Below, piece by piece: positions 55,829 through 64,000 of a stretch of DNA of 64,000 bases. Made by a program: the position numbers and the translations under genes. The notes beneath the pieces are model-generated. The model searched no databases and had not been told where the DNA came from. It was given only the letters and a program-made list of their open reading frames with translations. Each line of letters opens with the position of its first letter. Position 1 is the first letter of the stretch. The DNA lies in the NCBI RefSeq assembly GCF_008634025.1, contig NZ_PDCM01000001.1, positions 4,186,501-4,250,500 of the forward strand, given 5' to 3'. The stretch comes from Streptomyces albofaciens JCM 4342. Lineage in GTDB: Bacteria; Actinomycetota; Actinomycetes; Streptomycetales; Streptomycetaceae.

Positions 55829-57097
55829 TCAGCCCAGGACCAGCCGCTCGGTGTCGAAGTCGGCGATGACCTCCAGCCGGCCGCCGAGGGCCGTCACATA
55901 GGCGGCGAGCACACGGATCTCGACGGCGCCCGGCTCGGCCCGTTCCAGCGCCGCCACCCGGGCGACGGGTACCCCCATCAGTCCGGCGAGCTGACGCTGC
56001 GTCAGGCCCCGGCGGCGGCGAACCGAGGCCAGCCGCTGTCCCCGGTTGCGGGCCGTCAGCCGGGCCGCTCCGCTGTGCCGCTCCTCCTCGGTCCCGGGAT
56101 ACCAGTCACGGAAGCAGTCCCGGCCGCCCACGAATTCCGCGTCCTCCGCGCCCGGCTGCCGGCCGCGGCGCTCCCTCCTGGCGAGGCGCTCCCGGGCGAG
56201 CGGAAGGGCGTACTCGTACCAGTCCCACCACTGCGCGCGGTCCGCGCCCACCGCGAGCAGGACGACGGCTTCGGCCCGCCCGCCGGACGGCGCGGCCTCG
56301 ACCGTGCACAGCACCCGCAGGTCCCGGCCGGTCAGCGCGGCCAGCCGCAGCTCGTACAGTTCCATGGCCGGCGGCCGTACGCCCAGCGGCACACGCACCT
56401 CGTGCTCCAGCCGCTCCGCCCCGTCGGCCATGTCGCGGGCTTCACCACGGGCCGCGGCGACCGTGCTGTCCGCGGCGGCACGGGCCGCCGCCGATTCCGC
56501 GCCGGGCGCCCCGTCCAGCTCTGCCAGCGCGTCGTGGACGTCCTGCTGGACGCGCCCGGCCTGCTGGACCGCCTCCACGCCCCGCCTGCGGGCCAGAAAG
56601 AGGTCGACCTGGTTCTGCACCCGCCGGCTGATCCCGACGAGATCGGCCTCCCGCTCGCGGACCCCGGCGGACGACTCGCCGAGCAGCGCCTGCCCCCGCC
56701 GTACGGCCGTACGCCGCTCCTCCGCCTCCTCGGCGAGGTCGGCGCGGCCCGAGCCGGCGGCCCGCGCCCCCAGCTCGGCCAGCCGCCTGGCCTGCCGCCC
56801 CAGTTCGCCGATCTGCCGGTCCAGTTGCTGCCGCGACGCCTTCACATCGGCCACCGCCCGCCGGACCTTCATCAGCAGCGCGAGCTGGCGCCGGTACCAG
56901 TAGTCCAGCGCCTCCCGCGGCTCGCCCGCCCGCAGCGCGGCCCCCACCGGGACGACCAGGGGCGGTCCCAGCCGCAGGCCCTCGGCCAGCAGCCCGGTGA
57001 CCGCCTCCCCGACGAGCCGGGCGGCCGGGGGATCGTCACGGCGCAGGCGGTTCAGCCGGCTCCGTGCCTCACGTGTCACTACCAGCCCGTACGCCAT
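55829..57097 (-). CDS. HigB/RelE-like toxin with PspA-like coiled-coil insert, fused to XRE antitoxin domain
   Basis: A 422-residue protein. Residues ~1-55 (VVTREARSRLNRLRRDDPPA, then GLRLGPPLVVPV) look like the first half of a HigB/RelE toxin. Residues ~62-240 are a long coiled coil opening REALDYWYRRQLALLMKVRR, with QQLDRQIGELGRQARRLAEL, which resembles PspA/IM30. Residues ~250-320 (MELYELRLAALTGRDLRVLC, AVVLLAVGADRAQWW, WYEYALPLARERL) look like the missing second half of HigB. Residues ~355-420 are an XRE helix-turn-helix (RRRRGLTQRQLAGLMGVPVA, GRLEVIADF) of the HigA type. ATG 57097 fits GAGG five bases upstream. No separate toxin or antitoxin gene is adjacent. The insertion reading is an inference from motifs. 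Confidence 0.72.
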   Translation of the reverse strand: MAYGLVVTREARSRLNRLRRDDPPAARLVGEAVTGLLAEGLRLGPPLVVPVGAALRAGEPREALDYWYRRQLALLMKVRRAVADVKASRQQLDRQIGELGRQARRLAELGARAAGSGRADLAEEAEERRTAVRRGQALLGESSAGVREREADLVGISRRVQNQVDLFLARRRGVEAVQQAGRVQQDVHDALAELDGAPGAESAAARAAADSTVAAARGEARDMADGAERLEHEVRVPLGVRPPAMELYELRLAALTGRDLRVLCTVEAAPSGGRAEAVVLLAVGADRAQWWDWYEYALPLARERLARRERRGRQPGAEDAEFVGGRDCFRDWYPGTEEERHSGAARLTARNRGQRLASVRRRRGLTQRQLAGLMGVPVARVAALERAEPGAVEIRVLAAYVTALGGRLEVIADFDTERLVLG

Positions 57098-57203
57098 GGC
57101 GGCCTCACTCCCCGACGACCCGTGCGAGAGTCCAGGCCTCCACTCTGCCGTTCCGGCCGGCCGCTGTCCCCGCATCGGGCGGACCGGGCCCGGGCGGCCC
57201 GCG

Positions 57204-58559
57204 TCAGAACCCGAGGTCGTCGGCGACGGTGGAGGCCGGGACGCTCAGGACGCCGTCGAAGGCGTCGAGCACGGGCGTGTGCAGATAGCCGCTGTGCATA
57301 CGGATGCGGTCGGGGCCGCTCGCCGCCGTCCCGTCGCCCGGACCATGGTGCCCGCGCAGCCCGGCGAGGGCGATGCCGGAGCCCAGCCCCGCGTCCGCGA
57401 CGGCGGCTTCGAGACTGCCGGGCTCGGGCGGGCCGAGCGGGGTGTCCTCGACCCGGAAGCCGAACGTGGTGTGCTCGTCGAGGCGCATCTCGGCGGTGCG
57501 GCCGCCGACGCTCGTCATGGCGAGCGCGAAGTAGTCGTCGCCCAGCGCGTGGTGCAGGTGGTGGCCCATGGGAAGCGACGTGAGACGGCCGTCGAAGAAG
57601 ACCGGTGTCCGCTGGATGTGGGCGTTGTGCGCGGGCAGCACGACGCGCGTGCCCGGCGGGGTGTGGTCCAGGAGCCAGCGCACCGAGTCGGCCATGAACA
57701 CCTCGCGGGCGGAGGCGTCGGCCACCGCACCGCGCCCGGCGTACAGCTCCGCCATGGCACGGAACTGGTGGTCGGTGTGGCACGCCGCCTCGGCCCGGTG
57801 CAGCGCGACGTCGTACTCCCACCGGCCGCCGCGCTCGACGTACAGCGGCTTCATGGCCCGCAGCCGGGTGCGCAGCCGGGTCAGCAGCGAGCTGAGGGAG
57901 TCCTGTTCGGCGGGCGCCAGCCGGGACCAGGCCGGCGCGGCGAGCGCCATGGAGGCACCCGCGAACCGTTCGGCGATCTTCATGGCGTCCTGGACCAGCG
58001 GCAGGCCGTCCGGGTCGACCTCGCGGAGGTACTCGGCGACCGGCGCCAGGGCCGGGAGCAGCGAGCCCCCGGCCTCGGGCACATCGACGCCGGCGAACCG
58101 TACGGGAAGCGTGGCCGTCCGGTTGTGGCGGCGCAGCCAGTGCAGCGGACCGGAGAGCCCGATCGGGATGGCGGCCCCGGTCTGCCGGTCGAAGTCCTCC
58201 TCCGTACCGGCCCCTTGGACCCACGCGTCCAGCGCGACGCCCTCGCTGAAACCGAATTCGAAGGCCAGGGCGGTGAAACCGCACCGCTGGACCAGGAAAC
58301 GCAGCACGCGTTCGCGGGCCAGCCCGAATTCCCGGATGAAATGGGAATTCTCGCCGAGCGCGACGACCCGGGCGTCACCGATCAGCGCCCGCAGCGGTTC
58401 CAGGTCGTCGAGCGGGGCGTCGGGATCGAGGGTGTCGAGCACGGCGGCCCGTTCCCCCAGCCGGGCGGTGAACGGACTCCCGCCGCGCTCACCGCTCGCG
58501 CCGCCGGGATTCCGCTCCCGGTCCTCGGCCCGGTTTCGGTCGTGACTTCTTTCGGGCAT
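57204..58559 (-). CDS. Erythromycin-esterase-family protein
   Basis: A 451-residue member of the Ere family. Signature elements: ARVVALGENSHFIREF with the catalytic-type His, FTALAFEFGFSEG, and VVLPAHNAHIQRTPVFFDG, with the family's spacing. Ere enzymes open macrolide lactones, but most actinobacterial members have unknown substrates, so resistance should not be assumed. The ATG has only a weak AGTGAG upstream. It lies alone between the HigB-PspA-XRE gene and the SDR gene, all on the same strand, with ~105-bp gaps. No macrolide synthase is visible in the window. Confidence 0.9.
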   Translation of the reverse strand: MPERSHDRNRAEDRERNPGGASGERGGSPFTARLGERAAVLDTLDPDAPLDDLEPLRALIGDARVVALGENSHFIREFGLARERVLRFLVQRCGFTALAFEFGFSEGVALDAWVQGAGTEEDFDRQTGAAIPIGLSGPLHWLRRHNRTATLPVRFAGVDVPEAGGSLLPALAPVAEYLREVDPDGLPLVQDAMKIAERFAGASMALAAPAWSRLAPAEQDSLSSLLTRLRTRLRAMKPLYVERGGRWEYDVALHRAEAACHTDHQFRAMAELYAGRGAVADASAREVFMADSVRWLLDHTPPGTRVVLPAHNAHIQRTPVFFDGRLTSLPMGHHLHHALGDDYFALAMTSVGGRTAEMRLDEHTTFGFRVEDTPLGPPEPGSLEAAVADAGLGSGIALAGLRGHHGPGDGTAASGPDRIRMHSGYLHTPVLDAFDGVLSVPASTVADDLGF

Positions 58560-58663
58560 GCCGGGTGCTCACTTTCTCGCGGGCGGGAAAACCGGTGGGG
58601 GACGGACGGCTGACGTACGGACGCGGCGACGGGGAAGCGGAGCGCGGCGCGGCGGCGACGGGC

Positions 58664-59458
58664 TCAGGGCAGGATCGCGTCCACGTACCCGCCGTCGACG
58701 CGCAGCGCGCCGCCCGTGGTCGCCGACGCCTGCGGCGAGCTGAGGTACACGACCATGTTGGCGATCTCCTCGGGCTCGATGAGGCGTTGCAGCAGCGACT
58801 GCGGACGGTGCAGGCGCATGAATTCGCGCTGGGCAGCGTCCCACGGAAGATCGCGGTCGACCAACTGATATACGAAGTCCTCGACGCCGCCGGTGTGCGT
58901 CGGCCCGGCGATCACCGAGTTGACGGTGACACCCGTCCCGGCGGCCTCCTTGGCGAAGCCCCGCGAGACGGCCAGCAGCGAGGTCTTGGACATGCCGTAA
59001 TGGATCATCTCGGCGGGCACCACGACCGCGGAGTCACTGGCGATGTTCTGGACGCGTCCCCAGCCGCGCCCCTTCATCCCCGGCAGGTACGACCGGATCA
59101 GCCGGACGGCGCTGAGCACATTGGTCTCGAAGTAGGTGCGCCACTCCGCGTCGGTGATCTCCAGGGCCGGACGCGAGCCGAAGATGCCGAGGTTGTTCAC
59201 CAGGATGTCGGTGTGCGGCACGGCCGACAGCAGGTCCTGCGCGCCGCTCTCGGTGGCGAGGTCGGCGGTGACGCCGGAGACCTCCGCCCCGGGCACCGCC
59301 TCCCGCAGCTGCCCGGCGGCGGTGTCGAGGCGCCCCGGGTCGCGCCCCGTGAGCACCACGCTCGCGCCCGCCCGGGCGAGGCCGGTGGCGATGGCGTGGC
59401 CGATGCCCTGGGACGAACCGGTCACCACGGCCGTCCGGCCGGAGAGGTCGATGTGCAT
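58664..59458 (-). CDS. Short-chain dehydrogenase/reductase
   Basis: A 264-residue classical SDR. NAD(P) loop TGSSQGIGHAIA with TGRDPGRLD (Arg suggests NADP), LVNNLGIFG, catalytic Ser in NIASDSAV and YGMSK with Tyr and Lys, then PTHTGGVEDF and a closing ATTGGALRVDGGY typical of FabG-like enzymes. AAGGGAG lies seven bases before ATG 59458, and the open frame beyond it is non-coding. Divergent from the DUF5133 gene (218-bp gap with no firm promoter seen). The substrate is unknown. Confidence 0.92.
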   Translation of the reverse strand: MHIDLSGRTAVVTGSSQGIGHAIATGLARAGASVVLTGRDPGRLDTAAGQLREAVPGAEVSGVTADLATESGAQDLLSAVPHTDILVNNLGIFGSRPALEITDAEWRTYFETNVLSAVRLIRSYLPGMKGRGWGRVQNIASDSAVVVPAEMIHYGMSKTSLLAVSRGFAKEAAGTGVTVNSVIAGPTHTGGVEDFVYQLVDRDLPWDAAQREFMRLHRPQSLLQRLIEPEEIANMVVYLSSPQASATTGGALRVDGGYVDAILP

Positions 59459-59676
59459 GTCCGTGCTCCCTTCGCTCTGGCGGTACGTGCGCTGTGTCAT
59501 GGCGTACGTGTGCTGCCCAGCATCGCGGGTACGGCCCGTCCGGTGTGCGGGGCGCGCGGGGCACGGTGTGAGCTGTGGGGCGTGTGATGAATCTCCTTCC
59601 TCGTGGGCATGGGGGCACGTGAGACGGGTAACAGCCGCCGTGAGCCAAGCCGCAGATATGACGGAAGGAGAAGAAG

Positions 59677-59904
59677 ATGTTGTTGGCGCACCCGGTGGTG
59701 TTGGGTAACCTCGTCGACCAGTACGAGACACTGCGGGTGCTGCGTGCCCAGGACGGCAGTCCTGAGCTGCGGCGGCGGATGGACGATCTCGCCTACTCGC
59801 TGTGCATTTCCACCGGAACGAAGGACGTTGATGCGGCACTGGTCGCGGCCAGGCACCGGCTGCCCGGCACGGGCGTGCGGGAGGACTCCCTCCTGTCGGC
59901 CTGA
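59677..59904 (+). CDS. DUF5133-like small protein
   Basis: A 75-residue cytoplasmic protein with the pattern MLLAHPVVLGNLVDQYETLR, then DDLAYSLCISTGTKDVDAAL and a short basic tail, as in the DUF5133 proteins that are common in Streptomyces and often sit near biosynthetic or regulatory genes. Function unknown. GGAAGGAG at six bases before ATG 59677 is a near-ideal ribosome site, so expression is likely. It may share a transcript with the 52-residue gene that starts 101 bases later, and lies ~480 bp before the NRPS. Confidence 0.85.
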   Translation: MLLAHPVVLGNLVDQYETLRVLRAQDGSPELRRRMDDLAYSLCISTGTKDVDAALVAARHRLPGTGVREDSLLSA

Positions 59905-60005
59905 AGGACCGTCCGCGCCTCGTTCCGGCGTCGTTGTAGATCCCGCATCCTCCCTCGCCGCGCGCGAGGGCCGGTGTGGCTGAACCGTTCGAGGACTGAC
60001 CCCAC

Positions 60006-60164
60006 ATGACCGCTGCCCGCCTGCCCGCAGGACCGCCGATCTACGACAGCCTCATCGAGGAGCACGGCGACGTCCTGGCCCAGGTCCGCCAGGTGGCCAA
60101 GGAAACCGAGCGCGAGGCCGACGAACTGCTGGACTGGAGCGAGCTGCGCTCCGGCCGGGACTGA
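60006..60164 (+). CDS. 52-residue hypothetical protein
   Basis: Short open frame from ATG 60006 to TGA 60162-60164. The predicted product is acidic and helical (PIYDSLIEEHGDVLAQVRQV, then ETEREADELLDWSEL), with codon third positions mostly G or C, as expected of a real Streptomyces gene. No clear ribosome site beyond a weak AGGACTGA about ten bases upstream. A strong terminator hairpin 17 bases after the stop supports a transcribed unit ending here. No function can be given. Confidence 0.6.
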   Translation: MTAARLPAGPPIYDSLIEEHGDVLAQVRQVAKETEREADELLDWSELRSGRD

Positions 60165-60180
60165 CGGACCGTACGCCGCG

Positions 60181-60212
60181 GAGCCGGCCCGCCGCGCGCT
60201 GCGGGCCGGCTC
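60181..60212 (+). terminator. 12-bp perfect hairpin terminator
   Basis: GAGCCGGCCCGC (60181-60192) and GCGGGCCGGCTC (60201-60212) pair fully around an 8-base loop, 17 bases after the small gene. It separates the DUF5133 unit from the NRPS, whose own promoter must then lie in 60213-60382, where TAGCAT (60340-60345) is a possible -10 without a well-spaced -35. Confidence 0.7.
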
Positions 60213-60382
60213 GGGTCCCGCCGTCCTGCGGCGGCGCCGGCGCCCCGCGCCCCCGGACGCCGGCCGGCTGACCCGTTCACCTCAATTACCCGCGAGAAAT
60301 TGCCCAGTTGGACGTCCCCTTTCGCGGCACCGGGCTGGATAGCATGGCCGGGATGTTGTGCTGAGCGGAGCGGGGGCCGCGC

Positions 60383-63300
60383 ATGGGAAAGCGCGAATTG
60401 GCTGACATCTGGCCGCTGACAGCCATGCAAACGGGCATGTTCTTCCACGCCGGTTATGATCCGCGGGCCACCGACATCTATCGCAGCCAGACGGTCCTGG
60501 AATTCGAGGGGCCGCTCGACCTGGGGCTGCTGCGTTCCGCATTGCAGCGGCTGCTGCACCGGCACGCGCCGTTGCGCGCGGGATTCCGTACGCTGGAGTC
60601 CGGGGAAACCGTACAGTTCGTGCTGCGCGAGGCCGAGGTCCCCTGGACGGAAATCGACCTGGGCACGGCGGACGCATCCGTACCGCGGCAGGTGGCGGAG
60701 CGGGAATGGCGGCGCCGGTTCGACCTCGCCGAACCCCCGCTGCTGCGGGTCACGGCGCTGCGGCTGGCCGGCGGCCGCCACCGTGTTCTGCTGGCCCTGC
60801 ACCACATTCTCTGCGACGGCTGGTCCCTCGCGATCCTCCTCGGCGAATGGATGACGCTGTACCGGCACGCGGGGGACCCCGCCTGCCTGCCGCCGGTGAC
60901 GCCCTACGCCACGTACATGTCCTGGCTGGCCGGCCGGGACCGGGACGCCGCCCGCGCGGCCTGGCGGCAGGCGCTCGCGGGCGCCCGGCCCACCCTGGTC
61001 GCGGCGGGCAAGGGAACCGGCGCGCCGAAGGACCCGGCCGAGATCCCGGTCGGTCTCACCGCGCCGCTGGCCGCCCGGCTGGAACGGCGCGCGCGCCGCC
61101 TCGGCGTGACGGCGAGCACCCTGGTCCGCGGCGCGTGGGGCATCCTGCTGGGCAGGCTGACCGGCCGGGACGACGTGGTGTTCGGCACGACCTCGGCCGG
61201 CCGGCCGCCGGAGGTGCCGGGCATCGAGAACATGGTCGGGATGTTCATCAACACGCTCCCGGTACGGGTGCGTTGGGGCGAGCGCGAGCCGCTGGCGGGC
61301 TTCCTGCGGCGGCTCTCCGCCGAGCAGGCCGCGCTGCTGCCGCACGAGCACACCGGCCTGCCGGAGCTGCACCACCTCACCGGCACCCGGGAACTGTTCG
61401 ACACGCTGGTCGTCTACCAGAACCTCCCGCAGGAGATGCCGTCCGGTGACCTCGCCCACGGGGTCCGGCTCGACGAGGTCACCGGACGGTCCGCGGCCCA
61501 CTACCCCCTCGTCCTGAACGCGCTGCCCGGCGACTTCCGGCTCACCTACCGGCCGGACCTCTTCGGCCGGGACGCGGCCGAGGCGGTGGCGGCCCGCCTG
61601 GTGCGGGTGCTGGAACAGGTCGCGGGCGACCCCTCGGTACGGCCCGCGCGGCTCGACGCCCTGCTGGACGGCGAGCGCGAGCGGCTGACGACGGGGGTCA
61701 ACGTCGGTCCGCCCGGCGTGACGGGGGAGACGGTGACCGAGGCCTTCGCGCGGGTGGTGGAGCGGTGCCGGGACCGGGTGGCCGTCGTCGGCGGGGGCGC
61801 GCGGTCGACGTACGGCGAGCTGGACCGGCGGGCGGCTGCCGTCGCCGGGTATCTGCGGGCCAGGGGGGTGGGGGAGGAGGACCGGGTGACGGTGCGGCTG
61901 CCCCGGTCCCCGGACCTGGTGGCCGTGCTGCTCGGCGTCGTCAAGGCCGGTGCGGCGTATGTGCCGGTCGACCCGGACGGCCCGCCGGGGCGCACCGGCC
62001 TGCTGACCGGCAACGCGGCGGCGGCCTTCGACGTGACCGGGGCCGTCGTGGCGGACGCCCTCGCGGGCACGGGCGGCACGGGGCCCGTACCGGCGCGGGT
62101 GACGGCCGGCTCGGCGTTCTCCGTGCTCCACACCTCCGGCTCGACCGGGGAGCCCAAGGGCGTGACGGTGACGCACGGCGGCGTCGCCGCGCTGGCGGCG
62201 GACCCCTGCTGGGGCGGCAGCGCCACCGGCCGGACGCTCTTCCACGCCCCGCACACCTTCGACGCCTCCCTCCTGGAGATCTGGGTGCCGCTGCTGAACG
62301 GCGGCTGCGTCGTGGTGGCCCCCGCGGGCGTCGCCGACTCCGACCTGCTGACGGGCCTGGTCGCCGACGCGGGCCTGACGACGGTCCACCTGACGGCCGG
62401 TCTGTTCCGGGTGCTGGCCCAGGAGACGCCGGAGTGCCTGGCCGGTCTGCGGCACGTCCTGACCGGCGGCGACGTGGTGCCCGCCGACGCCGTGGCGCGC
62501 GTCGTCCGCGCCTGCCCGGACGTGGAGATCCGCCACTTGTACGGGCCCACCGAGACCACCCTGTGCGCGACCGTCCACCGGCTCCGGCCGGGCGCCCCGG
62601 TGCCGGAGCCCCTGCCCCTGGGCGGCCCGCGCTCCGGCGTCCGCCTGTACGTCCTGGACGGCGGCCTGCGGCCCGCACCGGCCGGCGTCCCGGGCGAGCT
62701 GTACGTGGCCGGGTCCGGCGTCACACGCGGCTATCTGCACCGGCCCGCCCGCACCGCCGAACGGTTCGTCGCCTGCCCCTACGGCGGGCGCATGTACCGC
62801 ACCGGCGACCTCGTCCGCTGGAACGCCGACGGGCACCTGGAATTCCTCGGCCGCACCGACGACCAGGTCAAGATCCGCGGCTACCGCGTCGAGCCGGGCG
62901 AGACGGCCGCCGTCCTGGCACGCTGCCCGGAGGCCGCCCAGGCGGCGGTCGCCGTACGGGAGGACACCCCGGGGCACAAGCGGCTGGTCGCGTACGTCGT
63001 CCCCGCGCGCCCCGGCGCCCCGGTCGCCGACGCCGTCCGGCGGTTCGCGGCCGCGCACCTGCCGGAGTATCTGCGGCCCGCCGCGACCGTCGTCCTGGAA
63101 CGGCTCCCGCTCACCCCGAACGGCAAGGTCGACCGGGCCGCCCTGCCCGCCCCGGACCCGGCTCCCGAGGCCGCCGACGGCCGGGCGGGCACGCCGCGCG
63201 AGGACCTCCTGTGCTCCCTGTTCGCCCAGGTGCTGAAGGTGCCCCGGGTCCGCCCGGACGACAGCTTCGTGACGCTCGGCGGCGACTCGCTGCTGGCCAC

Positions 63301-64000
63301 CCGGCTCGCGAGCCGCATCCGCACCGTTCTGGGCGTCGAAGTCTCCAACCGCATGCTGTTCGAGCAGCCGACCCCGGCACGGCTCGCCCGGCGCCTGGAC
63401 CGGCTCGGCGCCGCGCGCCCGGCGGTGGCGGCCCGCGCCGCGCGGCCCACACCGCTGCCCATGTCCTCCGCCCAGCAGCGGATGTGGTTCCTCGACCGGC
63501 TGGAGGGCCCGGACAGCGTCAACAACATCACGCTGTGCCTGCGGTTGCGCGGCGCGCTGGACCGGGCGGCGCTGGAAGCCGCCTGGCGGGACACGGCCGT
63601 ACGGCACGAGACGCTGCGCACGGTCTACGGGGAGGCGGACGGCGCTCCGTACCAGGAGGTCCTGGCGGAACCCGAGGTGTGCGCAGCGACCGTGGACGTG
63701 TCCGAGGAGCGGTTGCAGGACGCGCTCGCCGCCGAAGCGGGCCGGGGCTTCGACCTCACGGCCGCCCCGCCGTGGCGCGTCACCCTGTTCGCGACGGGCC
63801 CCGGCGAACACGTACTGCTCGTGGTGCTGCATCACATCTGCGCCGACGGCTGGTCGCTCGGCATCCTCGCCCGGGACCTGTCGGCCGCCTACACGGCGCG
63901 CGTCGGGGGACACGCGCCGGACTGGCCGCCGCTGCCCGTGCAGTACGCGGACTTCACGCTGTGGCAGCGCGAGCTGCTGGCGGGCGAGGAGGACCCGGCG
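60383..64000 (+). CDS. Non-ribosomal peptide synthetase, 5' part (C-A-T-C...)
   Basis: At least 1206 residues; the gene runs off the window. Order: condensation domain ([25 protein letters not shown], His141); adenylation domain with [19 protein letters not shown] (626-632), [31 protein letters not shown] and NGKVDR (Lys915); carrier domain [11 protein letters not shown] (Ser969); second condensation domain ([21 protein letters not shown], His1151). Pocket residues aligned to GrsA by eye read D-A-L-H-L-G-L-L-C-K; the last seven equal the known 4-hydroxyphenylglycine code (D-I-F-H-L-G-L-L-C-K). The protein opens with a C domain, so it either takes an acyl starter or follows another NRPS. ATG 60383 is supported by a G-rich purine tract upstream. 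No MbtH or 4-hydroxyphenylglycine genes are in the window. Confidence 0.93.
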   Translation, partial: MGKRELADIWPLTAMQTGMFFHAGYDPRATDIYRSQTVLEFEGPLDLGLLRSALQRLLHRHAPLRAGFRTLESGETVQFVLREAEVPWTEIDLGTADASVPRQVAEREWRRRFDLAEPPLLRVTALRLAGGRHRVLLALHHILCDGWSLAILLGEWMTLYRHAGDPACLPPVTPYATYMSWLAGRDRDAARAAWRQALAGARPTLVAAGKGTGAPKDPAEIPVGLTAPLAARLERRARRLGVTASTLVRGAWGILLGRLTGRDDVVFGTTSAGRPPEVPGIENMVGMFINTLPVRVRWGEREPLAGFLRRLSAEQAALLPHEHTGLPELHHLTGTRELFDTLVVYQNLPQEMPSGDLAHGVRLDEVTGRSAAHYPLVLNALPGDFRLTYRPDLFGRDAAEAVAARLVRVLEQVAGDPSVRPARLDALLDGERERLTTGVNVGPPGVTGETVTEAFARVVERCRDRVAVVGGGARSTYGELDRRAAAVAGYLRARGVGEEDRVTVRLPRSPDLVAVLLGVVKAGAAYVPVDPDGPPGRTGLLTGNAAAAFDVTGAVVADALAGTGGTGPVPARVTAGSAFSVLHTSGSTGEPKGVTVTHGGVAALAADPCWGGSATGRTLFHAPHTFDASLLEIWVPLLNGGCVVVAPAGVADSDLLTGLVADAGLTTVHLTAGLFRVLAQETPECLAGLRHVLTGGDVVPADAVARVVRACPDVEIRHLYGPTETTLCATVHRLRPGAPVPEPLPLGGPRSGVRLYVLDGGLRPAPAGVPGELYVAGSGVTRGYLHRPARTAERFVACPYGGRMYRTGDLVRWNADGHLEFLGRTDDQVKIRGYRVEPGETAAVLARCPEAAQAAVAVREDTPGHKRLVAYVVPARPGAPVADAVRRFAAAHLPEYLRPAATVVLERLPLTPNGKVDRAALPAPDPAPEAADGRAGTPREDLLCSLFAQVLKVPRVRPDDSFVTLGGDSLLATRLASRIRTVLGVEVSNRMLFEQPTPARLARRLDRLGAARPAVAARAARPTPLPMSSAQQRMWFLDRLEGPDSVNNITLCLRLRGALDRAALEAAWRDTAVRHETLRTVYGEADGAPYQEVLAEPEVCAATVDVSEERLQDALAAEAGRGFDLTAAPPWRVTLFATGPGEHVLLVVLHHICADGWSLGILARDLSAAYTARVGGHAPDWPPLPVQYADFTLWQRELLAGEEDPA

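Noticed and set aside
57204..58559. Calling the Ere-family protein a macrolide resistance gene
   Set aside because: Most members in actinobacteria have unknown substrates and no macrolide synthase is in view.
60308..60345. TTGGAC...TAGCAT as an NRPS promoter
   Set aside because: The spacing of 26 bases is too long for a standard promoter; only the -10 candidate was kept, as a remark.
60041..63913. A 1290-residue minus-strand open frame opposite the NRPS
   Set aside because: The plus strand encodes ordered C-A-T-C motifs; the antisense product has no recognisable motif and biased composition.

Overview
The window is very high-GC DNA with GTG starts, ATGA/GTGA stop-start overlaps and a gene set (SigB-family sigma factor, LAL regulator, gamma-butyrolactone-receptor-like TetR, DUF5133, trypco2, ArnT-like membrane glycosyltransferase, ABC sugar operons without their own ATPase) that points to Streptomyces or a close relative. 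It holds about 38 supported protein genes. I saw no rRNA, tRNA, CRISPR array, IS element or phage gene.

Layout. (1) 1-12 kb: the tail of an unknown gene, a 1500-residue CtpI-like P-type ATPase, an FGE-fold protein, a lipoprotein, and a large LAL regulator divergent from a metallo-beta-lactamase-fold hydrolase and a type-B carboxylesterase. (2) 12-20 kb: two very large adjacent genes (1213 and 1413 aa, 3 bp apart) of no family I recognise. (3) 20-24 kb: SigB-type sigma factor, polytopic glycosyltransferase, four-EF-hand calcium protein. (4) 24-36.2 kb: a compact hybrid biosynthetic locus: P450 divergent from a tightly packed series of methyltransferase, beta-hydroxyacid-dehydrogenase/imine-reductase-like enzyme, stand-alone A-PCP protein, one-module KS-AT-KR-T polyketide synthase, and a type II thioesterase fused to a cytochrome P450. 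It has no condensation domain. (5) 36.2-43.5 kb: small secreted His-rich protein, trypco2 protein, then a coupled three-gene operon: trypsin-like protease fused to a PknG-type kinase with TPR region, a four-helix membrane protein, and a solute-binding lipoprotein. This resembles the mycobacterial pknG-glnX-glnH signalling arrangement with a protease grafted onto the kinase. (6) 43.7-55.5 kb: GBL-receptor-like regulator; an ABC sugar-type operon with an SRPBCC and a double-GNAT protein; alpha/beta hydrolase; a polyol-type operon (DeoR, binding protein, two permeases, zinc dehydrogenase). (7) 55.8-60.2 kb: a protein that looks like a HigB/RelE toxin interrupted by a PspA-like coiled coil and fused to an XRE antitoxin domain; an erythromycin-esterase-family protein, an SDR, a DUF5133 protein and a 52-residue protein. 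(8) 60.4 kb to the end: the start of an NRPS (C-A-T-C...), whose A-domain pocket resembles that for 4-hydroxyphenylglycine; it is cut by the window edge.

The strongest candidates for undescribed biology are the protease-PknG/4TM/lipoprotein operon with its trypco2 neighbour, the condensation-free A-T/PKS locus ending in a TE-P450 fusion, the HigB-PspA-XRE fusion, and the paired giant proteins. All domain calls come from reading motifs by eye; no database search or structure prediction was run.
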